Positions 23,530 to 30,906 of a DNA stretch of 64,000 nucleotides are shown piece after piece (the first letter of the stretch is position 1; every line of letters starts with the position of its first letter). The stretch lies in contig NZ_OCMS01000002.1 of NCBI RefSeq assembly GCF_900215325.1, forward strand, positions 124,001 through 188,000, in the 5' to 3' direction. Source of the DNA: Fibrobacter sp. UWB16 (GTDB lineage Bacteria; Fibrobacterota; Fibrobacteria; Fibrobacterales; Fibrobacteraceae). Under the pieces are notes generated by a model. That model saw only the letters and a program-made list of their open reading frames with translations. It was not told the origin of the DNA and searched no databases. The position numbers and the translations under genes were made by a program.

Positions 23530-25238
23530 TGAACTCCTTTTTAAATAAAATATTTGCTACTTTGGCCGTTTCTGCAACTTGTGTTTTGGCTTCTGTTGAT
23601 GCCGAAATGGAAGGCATGGAAGTTGTCTCCCGTGATGATGGAACGTTTTTGATTGGTTCTCCGACGTTCTATTTTGATCGTGCTTTGGGTGCTGGCGGTA
23701 TTCATTCTGAAAGTGAATTATGGACACCGCGTAAATTGCGCTATCGTCAACTTTTTAATCGTCTGTCAGTGTTGCCCAGCTGGGATCCCATTGAAACACC
23801 CTCGGTCTGGATGAAAACCGGTAACGAAGTTGGCGATTTGATTTATCAGGATTTCTTGACGGATGTTGAAGATAGACCTATCAATAGAACTCCAATTTTA
23901 GAGGTTGGTGCTCGTACTCCGTTGTTTCATGGATTCTGGGCGACTTTCCGCTTGTTCCAAGATGACCATTATTGTTTCCGTTCTGCATATGCATATCGTC
24001 AATATCAAACCGATGGTCAATTCTCGTTCTTTGGCGAGAACTGGCCGATGTTCAGTTCGGCATATGGTGGACTTGGCTATACCAATGATTTCATAAATGC
24101 TTCAGTTCTTGCTGGTATGGAATACATGTGGATCTTTACTGAAAGTTCCAGGTGGATTCCAGTGCTGTATAAGCCGCGTATCGAAGCGCGTGCCGACTTT
24201 GGTAACTTCTCGACAACGCTTGTCTACGAAAATGCAGAATACCAAAATCATAGCAAAAAGGAAAATGGCGAACGTAAAGAAGTGAATGGCTCCGTTATTT
24301 ACAGCTGTGGTGAAAATTGCAAGCGTAGCATGCTTCAGCTTTCGGCGGGTCTTGCTTTCCGCTTTGTCAATGACGATGGTGTCGTCTATACCGCACTTGA
24401 AAATGACCGTGTCTTATGGCCGTTCCTTGAAATGCGTGTCCGCCCGATGGATAAGCTCAAGTTTGATGTCATGTTCGGCGTGAACGATCGTGATTGGCTT
24501 GTGCAAGACAGCGTTGAATATCAGGTGCCCGCATTCGACAAGATGGATATTACTGTTGGCGCAAAGAATATTTCTGGTACTCGTTTGAATCCGATTGCCG
24601 ATACACATGAATTTTTTGATGGCGATACGATTTCTCTTACGGCAAGTGGCCGCATGAATTTATTGCAAGGCTATGTCCGTTTTGAAGATTCTCTCACGAC
24701 TTTCCTTGGCTTTGGCCTTCGTGGAAGTTTTTGGGCAGAGCATGGTGCCGAAACGTTTAAAACAGAAAAATTCGTTGAAGACAAAATCTATACGTTCCGT
24801 CATGGTGATGTTGACCGCATCAATTCCTGGATCAAGGGCGTTACGGGTGAATTTTGGTTAAAGCTCTGGTATGAGGATATGTTTAACTTTACGGCGCTTA
24901 CAGGCTTTGAACGCATCGATGGTGATGAAAAGCGTTTTGAAGTTAATCCGGCTGAATTTTTTGTTGCCTTTAGTGCCGATTGGCTGATTAAAAAGATGTT
25001 CCGTATTTCGCATTCATTGCGCTATAGGAGCGATGCAGAATGGAATCTCCGTTCCAAGGATCCCTTTATTGTAAAGGGCGATTGGTTCTGGGATGCAACA
25101 TTTGAACAGCGTTTCCCGAAGTATGGAATTTCTTTGGCTGGCTCAATAATTCAGGCTTTGGGTAAAGAAGTGATTGAAACTCCAAATGGCGAATATAGCC
25201 GCATTCGATTCTTCTGCACTGCAAAGAAAGCCTTCTAG
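23529..25238 (+). CDS. Large outer-membrane beta-barrel protein, 569 aa
   Basis: The ATG at 23529 has GAAAGGAG upstream at ideal spacing; a TTG at 23523 is too close. The signal peptide ends VLASVDA. The rest is predicted beta-strand-rich with many aromatic girdle residues (FWATFRLFQDD, GFGLRGSFWAEHG, KLWYEDMFNFTALTGF) and ends in Phe, consistent with an 18-or-more-stranded porin-like barrel. I cannot place it in a named family. It is coupled to the preceding smaller barrel gene. A repeat starts 7 bases after the stop. Confidence 0.75.
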   Translation: MNSFLNKIFATLAVSATCVLASVDAEMEGMEVVSRDDGTFLIGSPTFYFDRALGAGGIHSESELWTPRKLRYRQLFNRLSVLPSWDPIETPSVWMKTGNEVGDLIYQDFLTDVEDRPINRTPILEVGARTPLFHGFWATFRLFQDDHYCFRSAYAYRQYQTDGQFSFFGENWPMFSSAYGGLGYTNDFINASVLAGMEYMWIFTESSRWIPVLYKPRIEARADFGNFSTTLVYENAEYQNHSKKENGERKEVNGSVIYSCGENCKRSMLQLSAGLAFRFVNDDGVVYTALENDRVLWPFLEMRVRPMDKLKFDVMFGVNDRDWLVQDSVEYQVPAFDKMDITVGAKNISGTRLNPIADTHEFFDGDTISLTASGRMNLLQGYVRFEDSLTTFLGFGLRGSFWAEHGAETFKTEKFVEDKIYTFRHGDVDRINSWIKGVTGEFWLKLWYEDMFNFTALTGFERIDGDEKRFEVNPAEFFVAFSADWLIKKMFRISHSLRYRSDAEWNLRSKDPFIVKGDWFWDATFEQRFPKYGISLAGSIIQALGKEVIETPNGEYSRIRFFCTAKKAF

Positions 25239-25245
25239 TCCCGAC

Positions 25246-25299
25246 TGTCATGCCTGCCGGAGCCTGTCCTGAGCAAAGTCGAAGGATGCAGGCATCTCC
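25246..25299. repeat. Intergenic repeat, TGTCATGCC-type with CCTGAGC core
   Basis: TGTCATGCCTGCC...GCAGGCATCTCC encloses CTGTCCTGAGCAAAGTCGA, the core of the second repeat family. It lies between convergent genes and runs into the mutY stop codon (25299-25301). Confidence 0.7.
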
Positions 25300-26519
25300 T
25301 AAAATATTTTTTTTAAAGCTTTTAAACTGAATGAATTTGCGAAAGTCTCAAAGGCTTTCGCTTTTTCTATCCATTCAAAAGCGGTTGGTTTTTCGCTATT
25401 CACGATTGATTTAGGCAAATGAGTTGCTTTTGCCCTAGTTGCGAGTCGCACATGCAATATATCGCATTCAATTTTATGCACCGTGATGCTGTGGCGGAAT
25501 GTTCCGCAGTGTTCAACGGATTCGACCTCGTCGGCGTTGATGTAATCTTCTGCCTTGGCGGGGAGAGCTACGGTTGCATGGCGAGCGCTTTCGAAATGCG
25601 GGAGTGCAAGTTGCTTGTCCAGGAATTTTTGCCCGCCGTTCACTGCTAAAATTTTTTCGTCCGCACTTTCAATAACAAGTACGGTTCCGTGCCAGTTCTT
25701 TTCGGTACGCTTTTTAGTGGGTGGAAATTCAGCTGTGCGGCCATCCAAGAACGCGCGACATTCACCGCGGAGCGGGCAGGTTTCGCAGAGCGGAGACTTT
25801 GTCTTGCAAACTGTTCGTCCGAGCTCCATCAGAGCTTCGTTGTGCATGTAGGCCTTCGGAGAATCCGCCACTTCCCACGCATATTCCCAATAAATCTCGG
25901 AGGATGATTTTTCTGTCACGCCCGTTTCGTTACTTGTCATGCGTGCTTCTTTGACTGTCATGCCAAATCTGTCATCCCGGACTCTGTTCCGGGACGGGCA
26001 TCTCCTTTCTTTGACTTTGTCAGTCGGCAGAAAGTCAAGTTCGTACAATCGGCTAAAAATCCTGACGAGATTACCGTCCAAAATCGCTTCGCGTTTATGG
26101 TAGGCGAGGCTTAAAATGGCCCCAGCTGTGTATGCTCCGATTCCAGGTAGCGCTTCGAGTTCCTTGCGCGTCTCGGGCATCTTTCGCATTCCCGTCGTCC
26201 TCGATGCTGAGCAAAGGGCGGCTACAATCTTCGCCGTCTTCAATATATTCCTAGCGCGGCTGTAATACCCAAGACCTTGCCAGTAATTGAAAACTTCGGC
26301 TTCATCAGCCTTGGCGAGCGTCTCCACATCCGGGAACCGCCTCATCCAACGGATAAAATAATCCTTGACTGTTGAAACCTGCGTCTGTTGCAACATCGTC
26401 TCGCTGATCCATACGGCATACGGATCGCGCATTGCGTCCAAGTCCGCAGGTCTCCACGGCAATTCTGCCGCGTTCGCCCTGAACCACTCGCGCAAACGTT
26501 TCAAAGAATCAGGAGTCAT
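25299..26519 (-). CDS. mutY: Adenine DNA glycosylase with a repeat-derived insertion
   Basis: 406 residues. Catalytic Glu40 in WISETMLQQTQV, helix-hairpin-helix ALPGIGAYTAGAIL, catalytic Asp in ILDGNLVR, and four iron-sulfur cysteines in CKTKSPLCETCPLRGEC. The C-terminal NUDIX-like domain starts near WHGTVLVIE. It removes A mispaired with 8-oxoguanine. Between DFLPTDKVKE and SSEIYWEYAWEVAD there are about 34 extra residues (encoded roughly 25915-26016). Most come from a copy of the palindromic repeat that also lies upstream at 26533-26585; the frame is kept. A smaller extra segment (CSASRTTGMRK) resembles a degenerate second repeat. Confidence 0.92.
   Translation of the reverse strand: MTPDSLKRLREWFRANAAELPWRPADLDAMRDPYAVWISETMLQQTQVSTVKDYFIRWMRRFPDVETLAKADEAEVFNYWQGLGYYSRARNILKTAKIVAALCSASRTTGMRKMPETRKELEALPGIGAYTAGAILSLAYHKREAILDGNLVRIFSRLYELDFLPTDKVKERRCPSRNRVRDDRFGMTVKEARMTSNETGVTEKSSSEIYWEYAWEVADSPKAYMHNEALMELGRTVCKTKSPLCETCPLRGECRAFLDGRTAEFPPTKKRTEKNWHGTVLVIESADEKILAVNGGQKFLDKQLALPHFESARHATVALPAKAEDYINADEVESVEHCGTFRHSITVHKIECDILHVRLATRAKATHLPKSIVNSEKPTAFEWIEKAKAFETFANSFSLKALKKIF
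25956..26008. repeat. TGTCATGCC/GTCATCCCGG repeat inside mutY
   Basis: This 53-base unit is identical to 26533-26585. It holds the hairpin CCCGGACTCTGTTCCGGG and the TGTCATGCC head with the CATCTCC tail. It is translated in frame as part of the mutY insertion; related partial heads (TGTCACGCC, TGTCATGCG) lie just before it. Confidence 0.85.
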
Positions 26520-26532
26520 TTGTCAGTTATAT

Positions 26533-26585
26533 TGTCATGCCAAATCTGTCATCCCGGACTCTGTTCCGGGACGGGCATCTCCTTT
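26533..26585. repeat. Second identical copy of the 53-base repeat
   Basis: Identical to the copy inside mutY. It occupies the gap between the mutY start (26519) and the glycosyltransferase stop (26593), 7 bases from that stop. Confidence 0.85.
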
Positions 26586-26592
26586 GGAATGC

Positions 26593-28023
26593 TCAAATCC
26601 CGTACGTTTCCTGCTTGAGTTTCCTGAAATATTCGAACTGCGTCTTGGTCGAGCTTGCAAGCGTGTAGCGTTCGCTGCGCTTGTGGCTGTCGATGCGCAT
26701 CTGTTCGTAGAGTTCCGGCTTCTCAAGCTTGATGGTGCGGCATTCTTCGAGCGTTTCCAGCCACTTTGCTTCGTCAATCGGCAAAATGCGTCCGCAGCTG
26801 TCATCCTGCACAATGTCGTGCGGACCACCGTAGTTGCTTACGATAGCGGGCGTGCCCGTAGACATCGCTTCTACAACCACATTGCCGAACGTGTCCGTCG
26901 TGCTCGGGAACAAGAAAAAGTCCGCATCCGCATAAAGGCTTGCGAGCATCTCGCCGCCCTGTTCGCCAGCAAAGCATACGCTCGGATTGTCCTTGAACTG
27001 CTTCTTGATTTCTTCAAGATACCAGCCGTAACCCACGTACATGAGTTCTACATCGTCATGCTTAGCAGAGAACTTGCTCCACACAGAGTTCAAAAATTCC
27101 AGATTCTTTTCTTTGGAAATTCTACCGATAAAAGCAAATCGTACAGGCTTGTTAGCTCGTTCGCTGCCGAACTTTTCCCAAGCGCCTTTACCGCGCAATG
27201 TCGGCGAGAAACGATCCAGCGGCAGCCCACGGGGGAGAATCTGCACCTGGTTTGCAGGCACCTTCAAGTCTTTTTGCAGAATGTTTGCATAGTCATCGCA
27301 AGGGCTGATGACCGGGCGTGCCATCCAGTAGAAAATGCGCATGAGCCAAAGTACGTACGTGTGCATCCATTTCGCCTTCACAAGCGTTTTTGCGTAAGTC
27401 GGCACGTCGGTGCGGTAGTGGCTAAAGACCTTGATGCCTGCAATCCATGCACATAGGCAAACGACCCAAGCGCCAGGGCTCGGGGTTTCCAGTTCAATCA
27501 TGTCAATCGGGTAGCGCTTGAGCAATCTCAGTGCCGGCGAAATGCGCGGAATGGCAAGTTCGCTGTTCGCGTACCCGAGCTGTTCCATGCTGAACAAGCG
27601 CGGCAACAAAATGCAGTAGCTGTTTTCAATCACACCGCAAGGGCGGGTGTTGAATGCACTGCCGGCGAGGTAAGCCTTCATGCCATGTGCGCGCATGTAC
27701 GGAATCACGTTTCTCAAGTTGTTCGCAATGCCGTTCGTCTCGTCCAGATTGTCCGAGTAAAACAGAATGCGCACATCGTCCGGGTCTCTTTTTTGGCGTT
27801 CCTTTTTCAAATAGAAACGCAATTTTAGGAGCTTGGGCACGTTCAGGAGAGGCGTGAGCGCTACCAATGGCGGGATCCAGCAAGTGCGGATGTTTCCGGG
27901 CGGTCTGTGGTCAAACGAGAACATCTTGCGGAAGGTGCTCGTGACTTTGCGTCCAAAGATGGCCGGGCGAGAATCGAGCTTGTCGCTAGCCTTGAGCTTT
28001 GTTGAACTTGACGCAGTCGTCAT
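26593..28023 (-). CDS. GT4-family (GT-B) glycosyltransferase
   Basis: 476 residues with the group 1/GT4 pattern: FYSDNLDETNGIANNLRN near the N-terminus, FAFIGRISKEKNLEFL at the start of the second Rossmann domain, and FLFPSTTDTFGNVVVEAMST with the retaining-enzyme Glu pair. It probably transfers an NDP-sugar to a lipid or glycan in envelope synthesis; donor and acceptor cannot be read from the sequence. The ATG at 28023 overlaps hisA by 38 bases but has a near-perfect AAAGGAG site 6 bases upstream. The basic N-terminal 30 residues are unusual. Confidence 0.9.
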   Translation of the reverse strand: MTTASSSTKLKASDKLDSRPAIFGRKVTSTFRKMFSFDHRPPGNIRTCWIPPLVALTPLLNVPKLLKLRFYLKKERQKRDPDDVRILFYSDNLDETNGIANNLRNVIPYMRAHGMKAYLAGSAFNTRPCGVIENSYCILLPRLFSMEQLGYANSELAIPRISPALRLLKRYPIDMIELETPSPGAWVVCLCAWIAGIKVFSHYRTDVPTYAKTLVKAKWMHTYVLWLMRIFYWMARPVISPCDDYANILQKDLKVPANQVQILPRGLPLDRFSPTLRGKGAWEKFGSERANKPVRFAFIGRISKEKNLEFLNSVWSKFSAKHDDVELMYVGYGWYLEEIKKQFKDNPSVCFAGEQGGEMLASLYADADFFLFPSTTDTFGNVVVEAMSTGTPAIVSNYGGPHDIVQDDSCGRILPIDEAKWLETLEECRTIKLEKPELYEQMRIDSHKRSERYTLASSTKTQFEYFRKLKQETYGI

Positions 28024-28768
28024 ACTTCACTCCTTTGCCACCGAACAAGTCTAATGCACTACCAATAGTGAGGTCTATTTTGCCGTTCGAAATTTCCTTG
28101 CAATGTTCCAAGTCTTCAAGCGATTTTGCGCCACCTGCATATGTCACAGGAATTGGGCTGTTCTCGGCGAGGTACTTGATGAGCTCGTCGTCCATGCCCT
28201 GCTGCTTGCCTTCGACATCTGCTGCGTGAATCAAGAATTCATCACAGCTCTTGGCTAGGTCTTCGAGCGTTTCCTTGTTGATTTCGATATCGATAATTGT
28301 CTGCCAGCGGTTGGTTGCAATCTTCCACTGCGGCTTGCCGTCGACCATGCCGGTACGCTTGCAACTCAAGTCCAAGATCAAATGTTCCTTGCCAACCGTG
28401 CGCACGAGTTCTGCTAAACGTTCGCGGTCGAGTTTTCCGTCGGGGAAAATCCAGCTCGTCACAATCACATGCGATGCGCCGGCCTGGATGTACTCCAGTG
28501 CGTTCTGGGCATTAATGCCACCGCCAACTTGCAGGCCCCCTGGATACGCCGAAAGCGCGTCCTTTGCCGCGCTCTCGTTTCCCTTGCCAAGCATAATCAC
28601 GTGCCCGCCTTTGATGCCGTCTCTCTTGTAGAGTTCGGCAAACCATGCGGATGATCTGTCAGTTTCAAAATTGGTCTTAAGTCCAGTTCCGCTGTCGGAG
28701 AGTGAACTTCCGACAATCTGCTTTACTTTTCCATCGTGCAGGTCGATGCAAGGTCTAAACTTAGTCAT
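27986..28768 (-). CDS. hisA: HisA (ProFAR isomerase), eukaryotic-type
   Basis: 260 residues, a TIM barrel. The sequence follows the eukaryotic/fungal HIS6 form rather than the usual bacterial HisA: FRPCIDLHDGKVKQIVG, GGHVIMLGKGNESAA, PGGLQVGGGINAQNA, VTSWIFPDGKLDRERL, FLIHAADVEGKQQGMD, VTYAGGAKSLEDLE and DLTIGSALDLFGG. It isomerises ProFAR in histidine biosynthesis. The catalytic pair of acids is at DLHDGK and HAADVEG. No other his gene is adjacent; its neighbours are an exported protein (TAATG overlap) and a glycosyltransferase (38-base overlap). Confidence 0.92.
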   Translation of the reverse strand: MTKFRPCIDLHDGKVKQIVGSSLSDSGTGLKTNFETDRSSAWFAELYKRDGIKGGHVIMLGKGNESAAKDALSAYPGGLQVGGGINAQNALEYIQAGASHVIVTSWIFPDGKLDRERLAELVRTVGKEHLILDLSCKRTGMVDGKPQWKIATNRWQTIIDIEINKETLEDLAKSCDEFLIHAADVEGKQQGMDDELIKYLAENSPIPVTYAGGAKSLEDLEHCKEISNGKIDLTIGSALDLFGGKGVKYDDCVKFNKAQG

Positions 28769-29820
28769 TAGTCCTTGACCCCTGTAATTGCCCAGTCGAT
28801 ATTCTTGCCGAGACCGTTCTTGCTTCTACCACGGTAGAAGAGCACTTCGCCACCGGCGGCGATCTTCATGGCCTTCTTTGCAAACCAGCCTTCAATCTTG
28901 TCCAAAAGCGAAGCCTTCTGCAAAACCTTGTTCACGGGGAACACCATGGCCGGGACGCCGTTCTTCCATTCGAAGGCTAATGTCGTTTTGGGGAACTTCT
29001 TGCCATTGTAGTCGGCACCGCCTTCCTTGACCTTAGTCGGGATGGCGACCTTCATGCCCTGCGGGCCGTTGTACAAGGCGTAACCCATAATCTGCCCATC
29101 CGTCGTGAGCGTAATACGTCCGGCGTGCATCGGTGATTTGTCGCTTGTGCTAAAGTTGATGGTACGTGCGGCGATTTCCGTTGCCTGGGTAGTTTGCCAA
29201 GTCTGGTCCATGTAGGCATAGCCCTTGACCGTCAAAGTATCTTCGTTGTAGGCAATCTTACCCGTCACGCGACCGTACGGAATATGGATATACTGGGCAA
29301 ACTTTTCCTTGCCGTAAGTCCAGACTCCGTTCCCGGGAACCATCCCCTGGACAGCACTTTCAAATGTCACGTCCAGGAGGAACTTTCCACCCTTGTCGGC
29401 ACTGTAAAGGACGCGGTGGCCTTTACCCGGTTTGTTCTGGAGAATGTATTCGTCCGTCTTGATGGTAATCGTTGATTTTTCCTTGTTTGCGACAAGGCGT
29501 TCAGGCGGGTACTGGCGACCGACGGAATAGGTTTTACCCTTGAAGTTCCAAAAGCTCAAGTCGCAGCCGATTTTGCGGCCCGATCCAGGTACGTTGAGCA
29601 GGGAATAGTTCACAAAGGCGCGCGTGCCGTTGTCGAACACGAACTGGTAACTCCAAGTTTCGTTGAATTCCTTGGTGATAGCCTTGTGGGGCATAAAATC
29701 GCTTACAGTGAGGGCTCTGTCGGCACCTTGAGGTTCCGTAACGGTTGCTGCATATGCTGTTGCAGAAAGGGCGAACAATGCGCAAATGGTAAGCGTAATA
29801 TTTTTTATTTGTAATCTCAT
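28768..29820 (-). CDS. Exported lipocalin-like protein (CrtC/AttH/Svf1-type)
   Basis: 350 residues with a Sec signal peptide (cleavage near ATAYAA). The central part (VWTYGKEKFAQYIHIPYG, RVTGKIAYNEDTLTVKGYAYMDQTW) resembles the double-lipocalin fold of the CrtC/AttH/Svf1 superfamily, where a DxxW-type motif follows the xGxGYxD strand. Members bind or modify lipophilic compounds. The role here is not known. It is first in the operon with hisA and the glycosyltransferase. An intrinsic terminator of the upstream gene ends only about 13 bases before its start codon. Confidence 0.72.
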   Translation of the reverse strand: MRLQIKNITLTICALFALSATAYAATVTEPQGADRALTVSDFMPHKAITKEFNETWSYQFVFDNGTRAFVNYSLLNVPGSGRKIGCDLSFWNFKGKTYSVGRQYPPERLVANKEKSTITIKTDEYILQNKPGKGHRVLYSADKGGKFLLDVTFESAVQGMVPGNGVWTYGKEKFAQYIHIPYGRVTGKIAYNEDTLTVKGYAYMDQTWQTTQATEIAARTINFSTSDKSPMHAGRITLTTDGQIMGYALYNGPQGMKVAIPTKVKEGGADYNGKKFPKTTLAFEWKNGVPAMVFPVNKVLQKASLLDKIEGWFAKKAMKIAAGGEVLFYRGRSKNGLGKNIDWAITGVKD

Positions 29821-29831
29821 ACTTGAAAAAA

Positions 29832-29860
29832 TAAAAAAAAGCTGTTCCAGAGGAACAGCC
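29832..29860 (-). terminator. Intrinsic terminator after the aro/epimerase operon
   Basis: GCTGTTCC / GGAACAGC with a 3-base loop, followed on the minus strand by eight T. It sits 63 bases after the epimerase stop and almost touches the next gene's start (29820). Confidence 0.8.
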
Positions 29861-29922
29861 TTATTCCAGAAATTCGCTGAAAGGCGGTTATCGCGGAATG
29901 AACCGCCGATAAACGGAATAAG

Positions 29923-30906
29923 TTACAGGCGCAAGTCGCGGCCCATGCCCATCTTGAGTTCTACGCGGCGGCGGACCACCATTTCGTTGAACAAGTCCGA
30001 GAGGCAGTCTTCCATGCAAATCATGGGTTTCCAGCCGAGATTCATAATCTTGGTGGGGTCGCCAATCAAGAGCGGAATATCGTTGCAACGGTCGTAACCC
30101 GGGTCAAAACGGAAGTCCACGCTCACGCCGGAGATGTCCACGAGCATTTCCACGAGTTCGCGGAACGTGTAGGACTTTCCGCAGCAAATGTTGAATGCTT
30201 CGCCGGATTCGGCGGTATTCAAAATCTGGATGGCGGCGCGGGCAACGTCACGAACGTCAACCACGTCACGGCTTACGTCGAGGCTTCCCGAATAAATGAC
30301 CGGTTCTGCTCCGTAATACTTTATCTTCACTAGCTGGTAGGCGATGGATGGGATTACAAAGCGGCGGCTGTGATGCGGACCCGTAAAGTGGAACGGGCGA
30401 GCAAACACGATGTGCAAGCCGTTTGCATTGCGGAACTGGTTCCCGAGAATTTCCATGCATGCCTTGGACGTGGCATACGGAGTAAGCGGGTTAGGAGGGT
30501 CTGTTTCCTTGTGCAAGTATGTCAATTGCTGTTCTGTTCGGCCGTAGATTTCGCTACTGCTGAGGAGCAAAACTTTTGCCTTCGGCACAACCTGTCGCAC
30601 CGCTTCGAGTAGCGTCTGCGTACCCAACAAGTTGATGTTGAGCGTTTCGTAAGGCTTCTTGTAGCTGAGCCCCACAGAGGATTGGCTAGCCAAATGGTAA
30701 ATGTGCGTCGGTGAAACTTTCTGAATCATTTCCAGCACATTCCTGAAGTCTAGCAAATCACCGGTCAGGTACTGTACTCCTTCGACCTTTTGCCACGGCT
30801 GCGGAAGTTCATCACTGAAGCTGTACAGCTCGTGATTAGTGCCGCTTAAGTTAGATAGAATACTGTACCCAAGTGATCCCGTTCCCCCGGTAACCAATAT
30901 ACTCAT
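29923..30906 (-). CDS. NAD(P)-dependent sugar epimerase/dehydratase, GDP-4-keto-6-deoxymannose reductase-like
   Basis: 327 residues, extended short-chain dehydrogenase. The nucleotide-binding motif is TGGTGSLG (6-13). The catalytic set is Ser in LLSSSEIYG and YATSK (Tyr-x3-Lys). The HLASQSSVGLSYKKPYET and FARPFHFTGPHHSRRFVIPS segments resemble Rmd/GMD-type enzymes acting on GDP-mannose derivatives. A role in deoxyhexose supply for surface polysaccharide is inferred. It directly follows aroKB (start immediately after its stop), an unusual pairing. Confidence 0.88.
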   Translation of the reverse strand: MSILVTGGTGSLGYSILSNLSGTNHELYSFSDELPQPWQKVEGVQYLTGDLLDFRNVLEMIQKVSPTHIYHLASQSSVGLSYKKPYETLNINLLGTQTLLEAVRQVVPKAKVLLLSSSEIYGRTEQQLTYLHKETDPPNPLTPYATSKACMEILGNQFRNANGLHIVFARPFHFTGPHHSRRFVIPSIAYQLVKIKYYGAEPVIYSGSLDVSRDVVDVRDVARAAIQILNTAESGEAFNICCGKSYTFRELVEMLVDISGVSVDFRFDPGYDRCNDIPLLIGDPTKIMNLGWKPMICMEDCLSDLFNEMVVRRRVELKMGMGRDLRL

